Origin: DAIMZI01 sp036734025
GTDB lineage: Bacteria; Pseudomonadota; Alphaproteobacteria; Rhizobiales; Rhodomicrobiaceae
Direction of reading: 5' to 3'
NCBI GenBank assembly: GCA_036734025.1
Contig: DAIMZI010000012.1
Coordinates: forward strand, 1-64,000
Length of the DNA: 64,000 nucleotides
Shown here: positions 32,044-41,034 of the stretch, one piece after another
Layout: each line of letters opens with the position of its first letter
Numbering within the stretch: the first letter of the stretch is position 1
Notes under the pieces: generated by a model
The model's input: only the letters and a program-made list of their open reading frames with translations
The model's database searches: none
What the model was told of the DNA's origin: nothing
Program-made: the position numbers and the translations under genes

Positions 32044-34446
32044 TCAGGCGCCGGCCGCCTCGGGCTGACTGGCCTGCTCCTGCGCGCGCAGTCGGCGTCT
32101 TTGCCAGAACACGATAAGCGACAGGATGGCCAGCGCGGGAATGAACACCCATTCCTTGGCCGGTTGGCCGGCCACGCTGCGGTCAAGCACGGTGATGCGG
32201 TCGCCGGCCTGCACTCCGGCCTGTTCGGCCTTGCTCAGGAAGCTGGTGCCGGAGACGAAAAGCTCGCCCTCGCGCTCGGCGATCTGGATACCCAGATCGC
32301 TCATGTTTATGGGGGCCTCTCCGTCGCGCTGGAAGACGGTCAAGCGGAACCTGTCGCCATATTGAGTTTCGCGCGTGATGTGCAGACGCACGGTGTCGGC
32401 GTCGACGCCTGCGCGAAATTCCGAAACAGTGACCGGCTCGAATGGCGGATATATGCGGTCCATGAATATGCCGGGGCGGAACAGCGCCACGACCACGACC
32501 AGGGCGAGTGCGACCTCTATCCAGTTCATTTTCACGAACATGTAGCGGAAGGTGATGGTGGTAAAGGTCAGCATCGCGATCAGCGACACCATGACGATCA
32601 TGATCGCATAGGGGATGCTTTCTACGCCGATCATCAGCAATGTCTGGTTGAATATGAAGATGAACGGCAGAATCGCCGTGCGGATGGAATAGATGAAGGC
32701 TTGCACACCTGTTGCTATCGGATCGGCGCGTGATATCGCCGATGCGGCATAAGCGGCCAGTCCGACAGGCGGCGTGACGTCGGCCATGAGCCCGAAATAA
32801 AAGACGAACAGGTGCACGGCGATGAGCGGCAGCACCAGGCCCGCCGCGCCACCCAATTCGACCAGCACCGGCGCCATCAGCGAGGCCACGACCAGATAGT
32901 TCGCGGTGGTGGGCAGGCCCATGCCAAGTATCAGGCACAGCACGGCCGTCAGCACCAGCAGGATGTAGACATTGCCGCCGGCGATTGCCTCGACCACGCC
33001 GATCAGCGCGTTGTTGAGCCCCGTCGAGCCGACCGCGCCGACGATGATGCCCGCGCCGGCGACGGCGATGGCAACGCTGATCATGTTCTTGGCGCCGGAA
33101 ATGAGGCCGTTGACGACCATCCAGAAGCCGCTCATCACACCCGCCGTGGCATTGCCTTCGCGCAGGCCGCGAACAATCTCCTGCGCCATGATGACACCCA
33201 TCAGGAAGAGGGTGGAATAGAAGATGGCCGTCCCGGTTGTCAGCCGCACCACCATCAGCAGATAAACCAGCACGATGATGGGCAGCAGGAAATGCGCCCC
33301 GCCCCAGAATATCTCGCCGGCCCGCGGAATTTCATTTTCCGGCAGGGGGCGGAGGTTGAGTTTCAGCGCCTCCAGATGGGTGATGTAGAAAAGGCCGATA
33401 TAGGACAATATCGCCGGCAGGAAGGCGTGGATCACGACGTCGAAATAGGAAATGCCGACGAATTCGGCGATGACGAAGGCGGCGGCGCCCATGATCGGCG
33501 GCATGATCTGGCCATCGGTGGAGGCGGCGACCTCGATCGCGCCAGCCTTGGTCGGCGGCATCCCGGTGCGTTTCATGATGGGGATGGTGAAGGTGCCCGT
33601 CGTGACCGTGTTTGCGATCGACGAGCCGGAGATCATCCCCGTCATGCCCGAGGCCAGAACCGAGGCCTTGGCCGGGCCGCCGCGATAGCGTCCCACCATG
33701 GCGAAGGCGAGATTGATGAAATATTGCCCGGCGCCGGCCTTGTCGAGCAGCGCGCCGAACAGCACGAACAGAAAGACGAAGCGGGTGGTGACGTCGATCG
33801 GTATGCCGAAGATCGCTTCGCCCGTCAGCCACTGATAGCCAACCAGCCTATCGACCGACATGCCACGGTGGGAGATCAGTTCGGGCATGATCTGGCCGAA
33901 CAGCGAATAGCCCAGAAAGACCAGCCCGACGATGACGAGCGGGAGGCCGATGGACCGCCTGATCGCCTCCAGAAGCACGAGCAACCCGATACTGCCGATG
34001 ATCATCTCGGCGGGCACGGTGTAGCCGAGCACGTCCATTTGCAGCATCAGGCCGCCGCGCTGGGCGAGATCATTATAATTCCAGTAGAGATAAGATGCGG
34101 TGAAGCCGCCGGCGACCATCAGGGTCAGATCAAGGAAGCTCGGCGTGCGGATACCGCGCTTTTGCACCACGCCGAAGGCGAGGAAGCAAAGTATGAAGGC
34201 AAAGGCCAGATGCAGGCCACGCGCCGGCACGCCATCGATCTGGCCGAACTGAAGTATGAAAGGCAGCGGCGATGCGATCCAGAGCTGAAACAGCGACCAA
34301 GTGAGCGCTATTATGGAGAACAACCATCCCCACGGGGCGGAGAGCCAGACTTCGCCGGCTTCGCGGCGGACCATGTCGGCGGCAATATCGTCGGCATTGT
34401 CATCTGTGCCGGTACCGCTCGTGTCAGCCCTCGGTTTCGCGCTCAT
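32044..34446 (-). CDS. TRAP transporter fused permease (4TM/12TM, TAXI type)
   Basis: An 800-residue polytopic protein in which the small (DctQ-like) and large (DctM-like) TRAP subunits are fused, as in TAXI-associated transporters. Conserved large-subunit blocks are SGSSIANTVTTGTFTIPIMK, GAIEVAASTDGQIMPPIMGA and ILGMGLPTTANYLV. The C-terminus has a DUF3394-type extension with a PDZ-like stretch (AEQAGVQAGDRITVLD) before a final helix. With the TAXI protein encoded upstream it imports an organic solute using an ion gradient. It converges on the aminotransferase-BKACE pair. Confidence 0.95.
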   Translation of the reverse strand: MSAKPRADTSGTGTDDNADDIAADMVRREAGEVWLSAPWGWLFSIIALTWSLFQLWIASPLPFILQFGQIDGVPARGLHLAFAFILCFLAFGVVQKRGIRTPSFLDLTLMVAGGFTASYLYWNYNDLAQRGGLMLQMDVLGYTVPAEMIIGSIGLLVLLEAIRRSIGLPLVIVGLVFLGYSLFGQIMPELISHRGMSVDRLVGYQWLTGEAIFGIPIDVTTRFVFLFVLFGALLDKAGAGQYFINLAFAMVGRYRGGPAKASVLASGMTGMISGSSIANTVTTGTFTIPIMKRTGMPPTKAGAIEVAASTDGQIMPPIMGAAAFVIAEFVGISYFDVVIHAFLPAILSYIGLFYITHLEALKLNLRPLPENEIPRAGEIFWGGAHFLLPIIVLVYLLMVVRLTTGTAIFYSTLFLMGVIMAQEIVRGLREGNATAGVMSGFWMVVNGLISGAKNMISVAIAVAGAGIIVGAVGSTGLNNALIGVVEAIAGGNVYILLVLTAVLCLILGMGLPTTANYLVVASLMAPVLVELGGAAGLVLPLIAVHLFVFYFGLMADVTPPVGLAAYAASAISRADPIATGVQAFIYSIRTAILPFIFIFNQTLLMIGVESIPYAIMIVMVSLIAMLTFTTITFRYMFVKMNWIEVALALVVVVALFRPGIFMDRIYPPFEPVTVSEFRAGVDADTVRLHITRETQYGDRFRLTVFQRDGEAPINMSDLGIQIAEREGELFVSGTSFLSKAEQAGVQAGDRITVLDRSVAGQPAKEWVFIPALAILSLIVFWQRRRLRAQEQASQPEAAGA

Positions 34447-34520
34447 GTGCCGCTCCGCTCTTGTATTCTAGATTACCGGTTACGGGCCTGTGTGCCTTGG
34501 CCCGAACGGGCATCCGGCGC

Positions 34521-34557
34521 AAAAAAAGGGAGGGTCGGCGCTCGGCCCGGCCCTCCC
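34521..34557 (-). terminator. Intrinsic terminator between the TAXI binding protein and TRAP permease genes
   Basis: Arms at 34528-34538 and 34547-34557 form an 11-bp stem with one G-U pair and an 8-base loop. On the minus strand seven T follow (34527-34521). It lies just after the binding-protein stop, so partial read-through would give more binding protein than permease. Confidence 0.88.
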
Positions 34558-34591
34558 TCGTACCTCAAGTCAGGTCAAAAGGCCGGCTGAC

Positions 34592-35593
34592 TTACATCCA
34601 GCCCTTTTCCTTGTAGTACTTGATCGCGCCCGGATGGAACGGCGCCGAAATACCGTCCTTGATCATCAGTTCGGGCGTCAGACTGGCGAAAGCCGGATGC
34701 AGGGCGCGGAAATCATCCAGATTTTCAAACACCGCACGGACGACTTCGTAGACCACGGTCTCCGACACATCGGAGCTGGTAACCAGGGTCGCCATCACGC
34801 CAAAGGTGGTGACGTCCTCGGATATGGTCGAATAGGTGCCCGCGGGTATCGTCGTGAAGGCATAGAACGGGTTGTCGTTGACGAGCGCCTTCACCTGATC
34901 GGTTTCAAGATCGATGATATAGGCGCCGCAGCCATCGGCTGCCTGGGCGACACCAGCGTTCGGCACGCCGACCGTGTAGCCATAAGCGTCGATGTTGCCG
35001 TCACACAGCGCATTCGACTGCTCCGTGGATGTCAACTCGGTCGCCTGGCCGAACCAGCCGGTGTCAACGCCGTGCGCGCTCATCAGCACTTCGAACGTGC
35101 CTCGCTGGCCCGAGCCGGGGTTGCCGATGTTGACGCGCTTGCCGGCCAGATCGTCCCAGCTCTGGATGCCGCTGTCCTTGCCAGCGAGGATCTGGAAGGG
35201 CTCGGGATGAACCGAGAAGACCGCGCGCAGCTTTTCATACTGCTGGCCTTCAAAGGTGCTCGTGCCATTGTAGGCATGATACTGCCAGTCGGACTGGGCG
35301 ACGCCGAAATCCAGTTCGCCCTGCTTGATGGAGTTGATGTTGTAGATCGAGCCGCCGGTCGAAGGCGCCGCACAGCGAATACCATGCTGACGGTCGCCTT
35401 CGCGGCCCTCGCCAGCTTCTTTATGGATCATGCGGCAGACCGCGTTACCGACAACGAAATACACGCCTGTTGGGCCGCCGGTGCCGATCGCGATGAAGGT
35501 GCGCTGAGCTTCGGCGCTGCCCGGCATGGCGATGCCAGCAACGGCCAAGGCGCCGGCCAGGCAAATACCTTGGGTAAGGGTTTTAAGTGACAT
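34592..35593 (-). CDS. TAXI-family TRAP solute-binding protein
   Basis: A 333-residue periplasmic binding protein of the TAXI family. The signal peptide is residues 1-27, ending AEA-Q. The mature protein starts RTFIAIGTGGPTGVYF, a typical TAXI opening, and contains APSTGGSIYNIN, LDFGVAQSDW and GKRVNIGNPGSG. GAGAGG precedes the ATG at 35593. It is first in an operon with the fused TRAP permease, separated by a terminator. Known TAXI ligands include glutamate and related dicarboxylates; the ligand here is unknown. Confidence 0.94.
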   Translation of the reverse strand: MSLKTLTQGICLAGALAVAGIAMPGSAEAQRTFIAIGTGGPTGVYFVVGNAVCRMIHKEAGEGREGDRQHGIRCAAPSTGGSIYNINSIKQGELDFGVAQSDWQYHAYNGTSTFEGQQYEKLRAVFSVHPEPFQILAGKDSGIQSWDDLAGKRVNIGNPGSGQRGTFEVLMSAHGVDTGWFGQATELTSTEQSNALCDGNIDAYGYTVGVPNAGVAQAADGCGAYIIDLETDQVKALVNDNPFYAFTTIPAGTYSTISEDVTTFGVMATLVTSSDVSETVVYEVVRAVFENLDDFRALHPAFASLTPELMIKDGISAPFHPGAIKYYKEKGWM

Positions 35594-35752
35594 ATGTCCT
35601 CTCTTTAACACATCATGATTCACGCAGCGGAAACGCAAATTACATGCCACAACAGCCGATGGACACCGTGGAAATTGAGCCAAAGCATTCTGTGGGCACG
35701 CCTTTGCGCGAGGGTGTTAGCCTATTTCCTATGCAGCGCGATCGCAATGCCT

Positions 35753-36115
35753 TTATGTCCGGCTCAGACCCTTCTCGCCCAGTTCGCGCAGATATTGCGC
35801 CCAAAGCTGTTCATGGGACGTGCCCAGGTGATGGAGATAGCGCCACGAGTACAACCCGGTATTGTGGCCGTCGCTGAAATGGAGCCTGAGCGCATAGTTT
35901 CCCACGGGATCGATGCGCGTGATCAACACATCGCGCTTGCCGCCCAGCACCACACGCTCTGAGGGGCTGTGGCCCTGCACCTCCGCGCTGGGGCTGTTCA
36001 CGCGCAGCAGTTCGGCGCTGAGCGCGAATGTCTCGCCACCCTCGAAGCTGACCCGCAGTTCATCCTTCGTCCTGCTCAGTCTGATTTCGGTGGGTTGTGG
36101 TGTCGTGTCTGCCAT
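35753..36115 (-). CDS. DUF971 (GBBH-like N-terminal domain) protein
   Basis: A 120-residue single-domain DUF971 protein, related to the N-terminal zinc-binding domain of gamma-butyrobetaine hydroxylase. The conserved core LRVNSPSAEVQGH, then VLITRIDPVGNYALRLHFSDGHNTGLY and the ending YLHHLG, is intact. Function is not established; some members are linked to Fe-S or molybdoenzyme contexts. The start at 36115 begins MADTTPQ; an upstream ATG would add an unrelated extension. It stands alone, 159 bp from the TAXI gene. Confidence 0.87.
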   Translation of the reverse strand: MADTTPQPTEIRLSRTKDELRVSFEGGETFALSAELLRVNSPSAEVQGHSPSERVVLGGKRDVLITRIDPVGNYALRLHFSDGHNTGLYSWRYLHHLGTSHEQLWAQYLRELGEKGLSRT

Positions 36116-36376
36116 GTGCGTGCTCGTGCTGAAGCGGGCTGATGGTTCGGCCAATGTCCGTCGTGGCGCTGCCGGCATGCGGGGTCCGGTCCTGCCGTGC
36201 GCGGACTATTCACAGTTTGTGCACAACGGCCTGAGGCGGATTTGTCCGATATTGGCAAAACTATTAACCCAGATCTGCTAGTTGAGAGGATGTCGTCTGG
36301 TTTTGCGTCAGGTCCTGATTGTCGCCGCGATGCGGCAGGGCGAGCTTGTGCCCATCAGTATAGAAAGTGTCGCACC

Positions 36377-36649
36377 ATGCCGTTTTTGCGTCTCTCACCC
36401 AGCGAATGCAAATCGCTGCGCAAGATCTGTCAGCGTTCCTGCCTGACATCGGAACTGCCCGAAGACCATATGGAGAAATTCGTCAATTACGGGCTGGCCC
36501 GCCGTGAGGCGATGATACTCCAGATCACGCCGCGGGGCCAATTGGAACTGCTCTCCAGCGCCTTTGCGTCTCATGCACCGCGGCGATACCGCTTTCATCG
36601 GCACATGAGCGTGCGCGATCTGCTGCCATTTCTGCGCAAATCGGCCTGA
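36377..36649 (+). CDS. Small hypothetical protein
   Basis: A 90-residue protein I do not recognise. It opens MPFLRLSPSECKSL and contains GLARREAMILQITPRGQLEL, a pattern like the recognition helix and wing of small winged-helix proteins, followed by a basic tail (RRYRFHRHMS). It has three cysteines near the N-terminus and no signal peptide. The ribosome site is weak. It may be a small DNA-binding protein, but that is a guess from shape. Confidence 0.45.
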   Translation: MPFLRLSPSECKSLRKICQRSCLTSELPEDHMEKFVNYGLARREAMILQITPRGQLELLSSAFASHAPRRYRFHRHMSVRDLLPFLRKSA

Positions 36650-36761
36650 GCGCGCCCGCAACGTCACGTCAATTTCATCGGCAAAGTCTGCCGGAGCGGT
36701 TTCACCGTCGGGCGAAATTGTTTATGCTCGGTAGTAATTGAGACCATTCAGGAGTGTGATC

Positions 36762-37037
36762 ATGAAGTTGTTGTCCGTACTGGCGATCCTGCTTGCCCTC
36801 GCCGTCTTTTCCGCCCCCTTAAGCGAAGCCGAGGCCCGCTCAAGAGGCAGCGAAACGACATCGTGCACCGGCGTCACCGGCCCGGACGGGCGGCGCACCT
36901 GCGTGGCCGGCTTCCGGCTGAGCGGCGGCCACCGCCATCCCGATGCGCCCCAGCCCTACATCTACCAGCGGTTCTACGGGTTCTACCCTGAATATGACAA
37001 CCGCACCTTTCATGAGCGTGTGTTCCCTTACGACTGA
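36762..37037 (+). CDS. Small secreted hypothetical protein
   Basis: A 91-residue exported protein of unknown function. AGGAG lies before the ATG at 36762. Residues 1-26 are a signal peptide. The mature part has two cysteines (TSCTGVTGPDGRRTCVAG) likely to form a disulfide and ends in an aromatic, Pro/Tyr-rich segment (YIYQRFYGFYPEYDN). It is monocistronic and converges on pssA. Confidence 0.6.
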   Translation: MKLLSVLAILLALAVFSAPLSEAEARSRGSETTSCTGVTGPDGRRTCVAGFRLSGGHRHPDAPQPYIYQRFYGFYPEYDNRTFHERVFPYD

Positions 37038-37070
37038 TCAGGGCGAAGTACGCACTCGGCTTCCTGCTGA

Positions 37071-37088
37071 CATCAGACCGGTCTGATG
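37071..37088. repeat. Perfect 18-bp palindrome between convergent genes
   Basis: CATCAGACCGGTCTGATG is its own reverse complement. It sits in the 85-bp gap between the small secreted protein and pssA. It may fold as a bidirectional terminator or act as a protein site. No U-tract follows. Confidence 0.6.
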
Positions 37089-37122
37089 GCGCAGCGGATT
37101 AGAGCCGGCCTGCAATCGCCCC

Positions 37123-38004
37123 TCATGATCGTGGTTCCGAAACAGGCGCGGGGGCCAGTGAGGCTTCTGCGCTTTTGCGCTTGGCCATGCGCCGGACGGC
37201 CACCGGGATCGAAGCGAGATATGCAAGCGAGCCGAGCGTCAGCGTCAGATATGGATAGGTTGCCAACACGGCCGCAAAGGCTGCCATGGCGACGAACAGC
37301 GGCAGCACAAGACGCCGGTCCACGCGCTCTCCAAGGGCCTTGCCCGAAAATGTCGGTTGCCAGCCCACCATCAAGGCGCCCATGACAAGCGTATGGACAA
37401 GCGCGGTGGCCGTGATCCACGTGCCATGAGGCAGGCCAAGGCCCTGCATGTAAAACGGCAGCAGCACCACGATGGCCCCCGCCGGCGCCGGCACACCGAT
37501 GAAATAGGCCCGCTGCCATGGCGGCACCGGCCGGTCACGATCGACATTGAAGCGCGCCAGGCGCAGGGCCGCGCATAACGCGAAGATGAGCGCGACCGTC
37601 CACCCCAGCCCGGGAACCGGCTGAAACGCCCAGACATAGAGCAGCACAGCCGGCGCCACACCGAAATTGACGAAATCGGCCAGACTGTCGAGTTCGGCAC
37701 CAAAGCGCGTCGTTGATTTGAGCATCCGCGCCAGCCGCCCGTCGAGCCCGTCGAGCACCGCGGCCAGAAATATCGCGGCAACGGCGATCTCGAAGCGGCC
37801 GTCGATGGTCATGCGGATGGCAGTCAGGCCGGCGCACAGGGCCAGCAGCGTCACCAGATTGGGGATCAGCGCACGCAGCGGAACCTTGCGCGCCCGCTCG
37901 CCCAGCGCTGCTGATCGCGCGCGAAACAGCCGGCTGCGCTTGCGCTCCGGCGATGTGCGCAAGCTGGTATCGGTGCGCGGCGTCTGGCTGTCCGGGTCGC
38001 TCAA
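37123..38004 (-). CDS. pssA: CDP-diacylglycerol-serine O-phosphatidyltransferase PssA
   Basis: A 293-residue integral-membrane enzyme making phosphatidylserine from CDP-diacylglycerol and serine. The CDP-alcohol phosphatidyltransferase signature is complete: D88-G89, A92-R93, G102, D106, D110. Six to eight hydrophobic helices follow. The start is TTG at 38004, whose TTGA overlaps the psd stop codon, with GGAGG ten bases upstream; no ATG lies before the conserved region. It works directly before Psd in phosphatidylethanolamine synthesis. Confidence 0.94.
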   Translation of the reverse strand: MSDPDSQTPRTDTSLRTSPERKRSRLFRARSAALGERARKVPLRALIPNLVTLLALCAGLTAIRMTIDGRFEIAVAAIFLAAVLDGLDGRLARMLKSTTRFGAELDSLADFVNFGVAPAVLLYVWAFQPVPGLGWTVALIFALCAALRLARFNVDRDRPVPPWQRAYFIGVPAPAGAIVVLLPFYMQGLGLPHGTWITATALVHTLVMGALMVGWQPTFSGKALGERVDRRLVLPLFVAMAAFAAVLATYPYLTLTLGSLAYLASIPVAVRRMAKRKSAEASLAPAPVSEPRS

Positions 38005-38714
38005 GTGATGCGCACCTCCCGCGTCTCCGCAGGGCTGTTCAACTCGGCAAGCACCGTTTCGCCACCGACCATGCGCTGGCCCTCCGCCACCAGTTGGCGG
38101 CAGCCCGCGGGCACAATTACATCCACGCGGCTGCCGAAGCGGATCAGACCAATGCGCTGGCCGGCGCGTACCGTATCGCCGTCGCTGATGAACATCACGA
38201 TCCGGCGCGCCACCAGACCGGCGATCAGGATCACCGCGATATCGACATTCTGCGCGTTACGAATGACCACCGACTGGCGTTCATTGTGCTCGCTGGCATC
38301 TTCGGATTCAGCGTTCATGTACAGGCCCGGCTGATGGCTCGATGACATGATCTTGCCGCTGACGGGCGCACGGACGATATGCACGTCGAAGACTGACAGG
38401 AAGGTCGACATCGCGGTGCGGTGTTGCTCGCCCAGGCCCAGCTCGGGAGCCGGCCGATTGTGGCGCAGCGCGATCAGCCGGCCGTCGGCGGGCGCGATCA
38501 CCAGCCCTTCGCCCACCGGCGTGGCCCGCGCGGGATCGCGGAAAAAATAGGCGATTGCCGCGGTAGCGAACAGTCCGAGCAGCCCGAGCGGCGCCCAAAG
38601 CAGAAAGAACACGATGGTGACCAGCCCCGCCAGGGCAACGAATTTATAGCCATCGCTGTGGATGGGATCGAGGCCGGCGATAATACTGTCCCAGACCGAT
38701 TTCTTGGATGACAC
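38001..38714 (-). CDS. psd: Phosphatidylserine decarboxylase (short form)
   Basis: A 237-residue archaetidylserine-like/short-form Psd that decarboxylates phosphatidylserine to phosphatidylethanolamine. The self-cleavage site is G194-S195 in IRFGSRVDV, giving a pyruvoyl group on Ser195 and an alpha chain of 43 residues. PADGRL, FLSVFDVHI and the RAPVSG block match the family. An N-terminal hydrophobic segment (about 26-60) anchors it. It overlaps pssA by 4 bp. Psd comes first in the operon although it acts second in the pathway. Confidence 0.95.
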   Translation of the reverse strand: MSSKKSVWDSIIAGLDPIHSDGYKFVALAGLVTIVFFLLWAPLGLLGLFATAAIAYFFRDPARATPVGEGLVIAPADGRLIALRHNRPAPELGLGEQHRTAMSTFLSVFDVHIVRAPVSGKIMSSSHQPGLYMNAESEDASEHNERQSVVIRNAQNVDIAVILIAGLVARRIVMFISDGDTVRAGQRIGLIRFGSRVDVIVPAGCRQLVAEGQRMVGGETVLAELNSPAETREVRIT

Positions 38715-38804
38715 GGAAAGCTTCCTTCATGAGCCCTAAGACATTCGCATGAGCGGGCCGGCGATGGCCTTGCGAGCCGCAAACCGGCGGCGCCCCGCGC
38801 GTGA

Positions 38805-40784
38805 TCATTTGACCGGGAACGTATCGAGCGCGTCGGGCTCCGCGGTCCCGCGCACAAGCTCTGCGCCATCGTCGTCGCCCTTGATGATCGTTGCGCGCTG
38901 CCTCGCTTCTTCCGTCTCGCGCTGGCGCGCCCACATGCTGGCGTAAAGCCCTGCGCGGGCGATCAGTTCGGTGTGACTGCCCTGCTCGACGATGCGCCCC
39001 GCCTCCAGCACGATGATCGTATCGGCTTTGACGATGGTCGAAAGCCGGTGGGCAATGACCAATGTGGAGCGATTGCGCGCAACACTGTCCAATGCATCCT
39101 GTATCTCTTTTTCGGTGTGGCTGTCGAGCGCCGAGGTCGCTTCATCCAGGATAAGGATCGGCGGCGACTTCAGGATCGTCCGGGCGATCGCGACGCGCTG
39201 CTTTTCACCGCCTGAAAGTTTCAGGCCACGCTCACCCACCATGGTGTCATACCGAAGTGGCAGTTCCTCTATGAACCTCTCGATCTGGGCCATGCGCGCG
39301 GCCTCGCGCACCTGCTCGGGCGTTGCGTCGGGTCTGGCGTAGCGGATGTTGTATTCGATCGTGTCGTTGAAGAGCACGGTGTCCTGAGGCACGATGCCGA
39401 TGGCAGAGCGCAGCGAGGCCTGGGTGACATCGCGGATGTCCTGCCCGTCGATCAGGATGCGCCCGCCTGTAACATCGTAAAAGCGGAACAACAGCCGCGA
39501 GATCGTCGATTTGCCTGCACCCGAGGGACCGACGATCGCCACCATGCGTCCGGCGGGGACGGTGAAATCGACGCCGTTCAGGGTCGGGCGTTCAGGATCA
39601 TAGGAAAACGCCACATTCTCGAAACGGATCTCGCCGCCATCCACTTCGAGCGGCCTTGCCTCCTCCCGGTCCTTGATCTCGGCGTTCTGCTCCAGCAGCG
39701 CGAACATCGCCTCAATGTCCACCAGCCCCTGCTTGATCTCGCGGTAGACCATGCCGAGGAAGTTGAGCGGGATGTAGAGCTGGATCAGAAGCGCGTTGAT
39801 CATGACGAAATCGCCGACCGTCAGCGTGCCCGCCGCCACCCCGTTCGCCGCCATGATCATCATGCCGGTAAGGCCCGCGGTAAAGATGATCGTCTGGCCG
39901 GAGTTCAGGATGCCGAGCGAATAATAGGTTCTGATGGCCGCATCTTCGTAGCGCGCGAGCGACCTGTCATAACGCCGCGTTTCCCAGCCCTCATTGCCGA
40001 AATATTTGACGGTCTCGTAATTCAGCAGGCTGTCGATCGCCTTGGTGCTGGCGTCATTGTCGGAATCGTTCAACTCGCGCCGGATGGCGATACGCCATTG
40101 CGTGGCCTTGAAGGTGAACAGGATGTAGGCCGCGACTACGGCAAGCACTACAAGGACATAGCTCATGCCGAAATAAAAGCCGAGCAGGACGCAGACCAGC
40201 GCCAGTTCCAACAGGGTCGGAACCGAGTTGAGCGCTCCCATGCGCACGATAAGTTCGACCGCCATCTTGCCGCGCTCCACCACGCGCGTCAGCCCGCCGG
40301 TGCGCCGCTCCAGATGAAACCGCAGCGAGAGCCGATGCAGGTGCTGAAAGGTGCGGTTGGACAGGCTACGCACTGCATGCTGGGCGACACGGGTGAACAG
40401 CACGTCACGCAACTGCGTGAAGACCATCATCATGATCCGCCCCAGCCCATAGGCGAGGATCAACGCCACCGGGACGAGCACGACCGTCTGCGCGCTCACC
40501 CCGTCGCTGCCGGTTGCATCGCCGGTCAGCCAGTCGACCGCGCCCTTGTAGGCAATAGGAGTGATTACCGTGATGACCTTGGCGAGCACCAGCGCAATGA
40601 CCGCGAGCACCACGCGCAGGCGCAGATCGGGTCGGCCCTCGGGCCAGACGAACGGGGCGAGACCTCGCAATACGGCCATATGTTTCGTGCGCCGGCTGAA
40701 ATAGTCAGACGTATCGGAAGCGCGGGACTGGGGCGCGTCGGCCCTGAGCGGGGCGGTTTTCGCAGGTGCGTTAGGTGGTTGCAA
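38805..40784 (-). CDS. Atm1-type ABC exporter (permease-ATPase)
   Basis: A half-transporter of about 659 residues: six-helix exporter domain, then ATPase with Walker A GPSGAGKST, signature LSGGEKQR, Walker B ILILDEATSALD and H-loop VIAHRLST. The helix-4/5 region (DASTKAIDSLLNYETVKYF) is characteristic of the Atm1/HMT1 branch, whose members export glutathione-bound metal or sulfur species. The start is uncertain: TTG 40784 has GGAGA upstream, while ATG 40676 and 40892 are alternatives. It is probably a homodimer in the inner membrane. It lies near psd-pssA, as in several Rhizobiales. Confidence 0.9.
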   Translation of the reverse strand: MQPPNAPAKTAPLRADAPQSRASDTSDYFSRRTKHMAVLRGLAPFVWPEGRPDLRLRVVLAVIALVLAKVITVITPIAYKGAVDWLTGDATGSDGVSAQTVVLVPVALILAYGLGRIMMMVFTQLRDVLFTRVAQHAVRSLSNRTFQHLHRLSLRFHLERRTGGLTRVVERGKMAVELIVRMGALNSVPTLLELALVCVLLGFYFGMSYVLVVLAVVAAYILFTFKATQWRIAIRRELNDSDNDASTKAIDSLLNYETVKYFGNEGWETRRYDRSLARYEDAAIRTYYSLGILNSGQTIIFTAGLTGMMIMAANGVAAGTLTVGDFVMINALLIQLYIPLNFLGMVYREIKQGLVDIEAMFALLEQNAEIKDREEARPLEVDGGEIRFENVAFSYDPERPTLNGVDFTVPAGRMVAIVGPSGAGKSTISRLLFRFYDVTGGRILIDGQDIRDVTQASLRSAIGIVPQDTVLFNDTIEYNIRYARPDATPEQVREAARMAQIERFIEELPLRYDTMVGERGLKLSGGEKQRVAIARTILKSPPILILDEATSALDSHTEKEIQDALDSVARNRSTLVIAHRLSTIVKADTIIVLEAGRIVEQGSHTELIARAGLYASMWARQRETEEARQRATIIKGDDDGAELVRGTAEPDALDTFPVK

Positions 40785-41034
40785 GGGGTCTCCGTGGGAA
40801 AAAATGATTGCCGCCCGCGTAGAGGAAAGCCTTAAGCGGGCATATCGGCCAGCCAACGCACATTGACTTCGCGCGTCCGCCAATCTGTTCAATATCTGAT
40901 ATGGGATATGTGCAGCGCCAAGAAAATATCATGACCGGCCGCATGGACAACACCCTGCCGACCGGCCGTCATCTCCCGCGCGGGGCTCCGATCAGCGTGC
41001 GCTAAATGGCGCCGTGTGCAATCGCCCGAACGCA

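Noticed and set aside
32812..34590. Long plus-strand open frame (592 codons) opposite the TRAP permease
   Set aside because: Antisense shadow of an intact membrane protein; the translation is unusually rich in His, Asp, Gln and Arg, as expected for the complement of hydrophobic codons.
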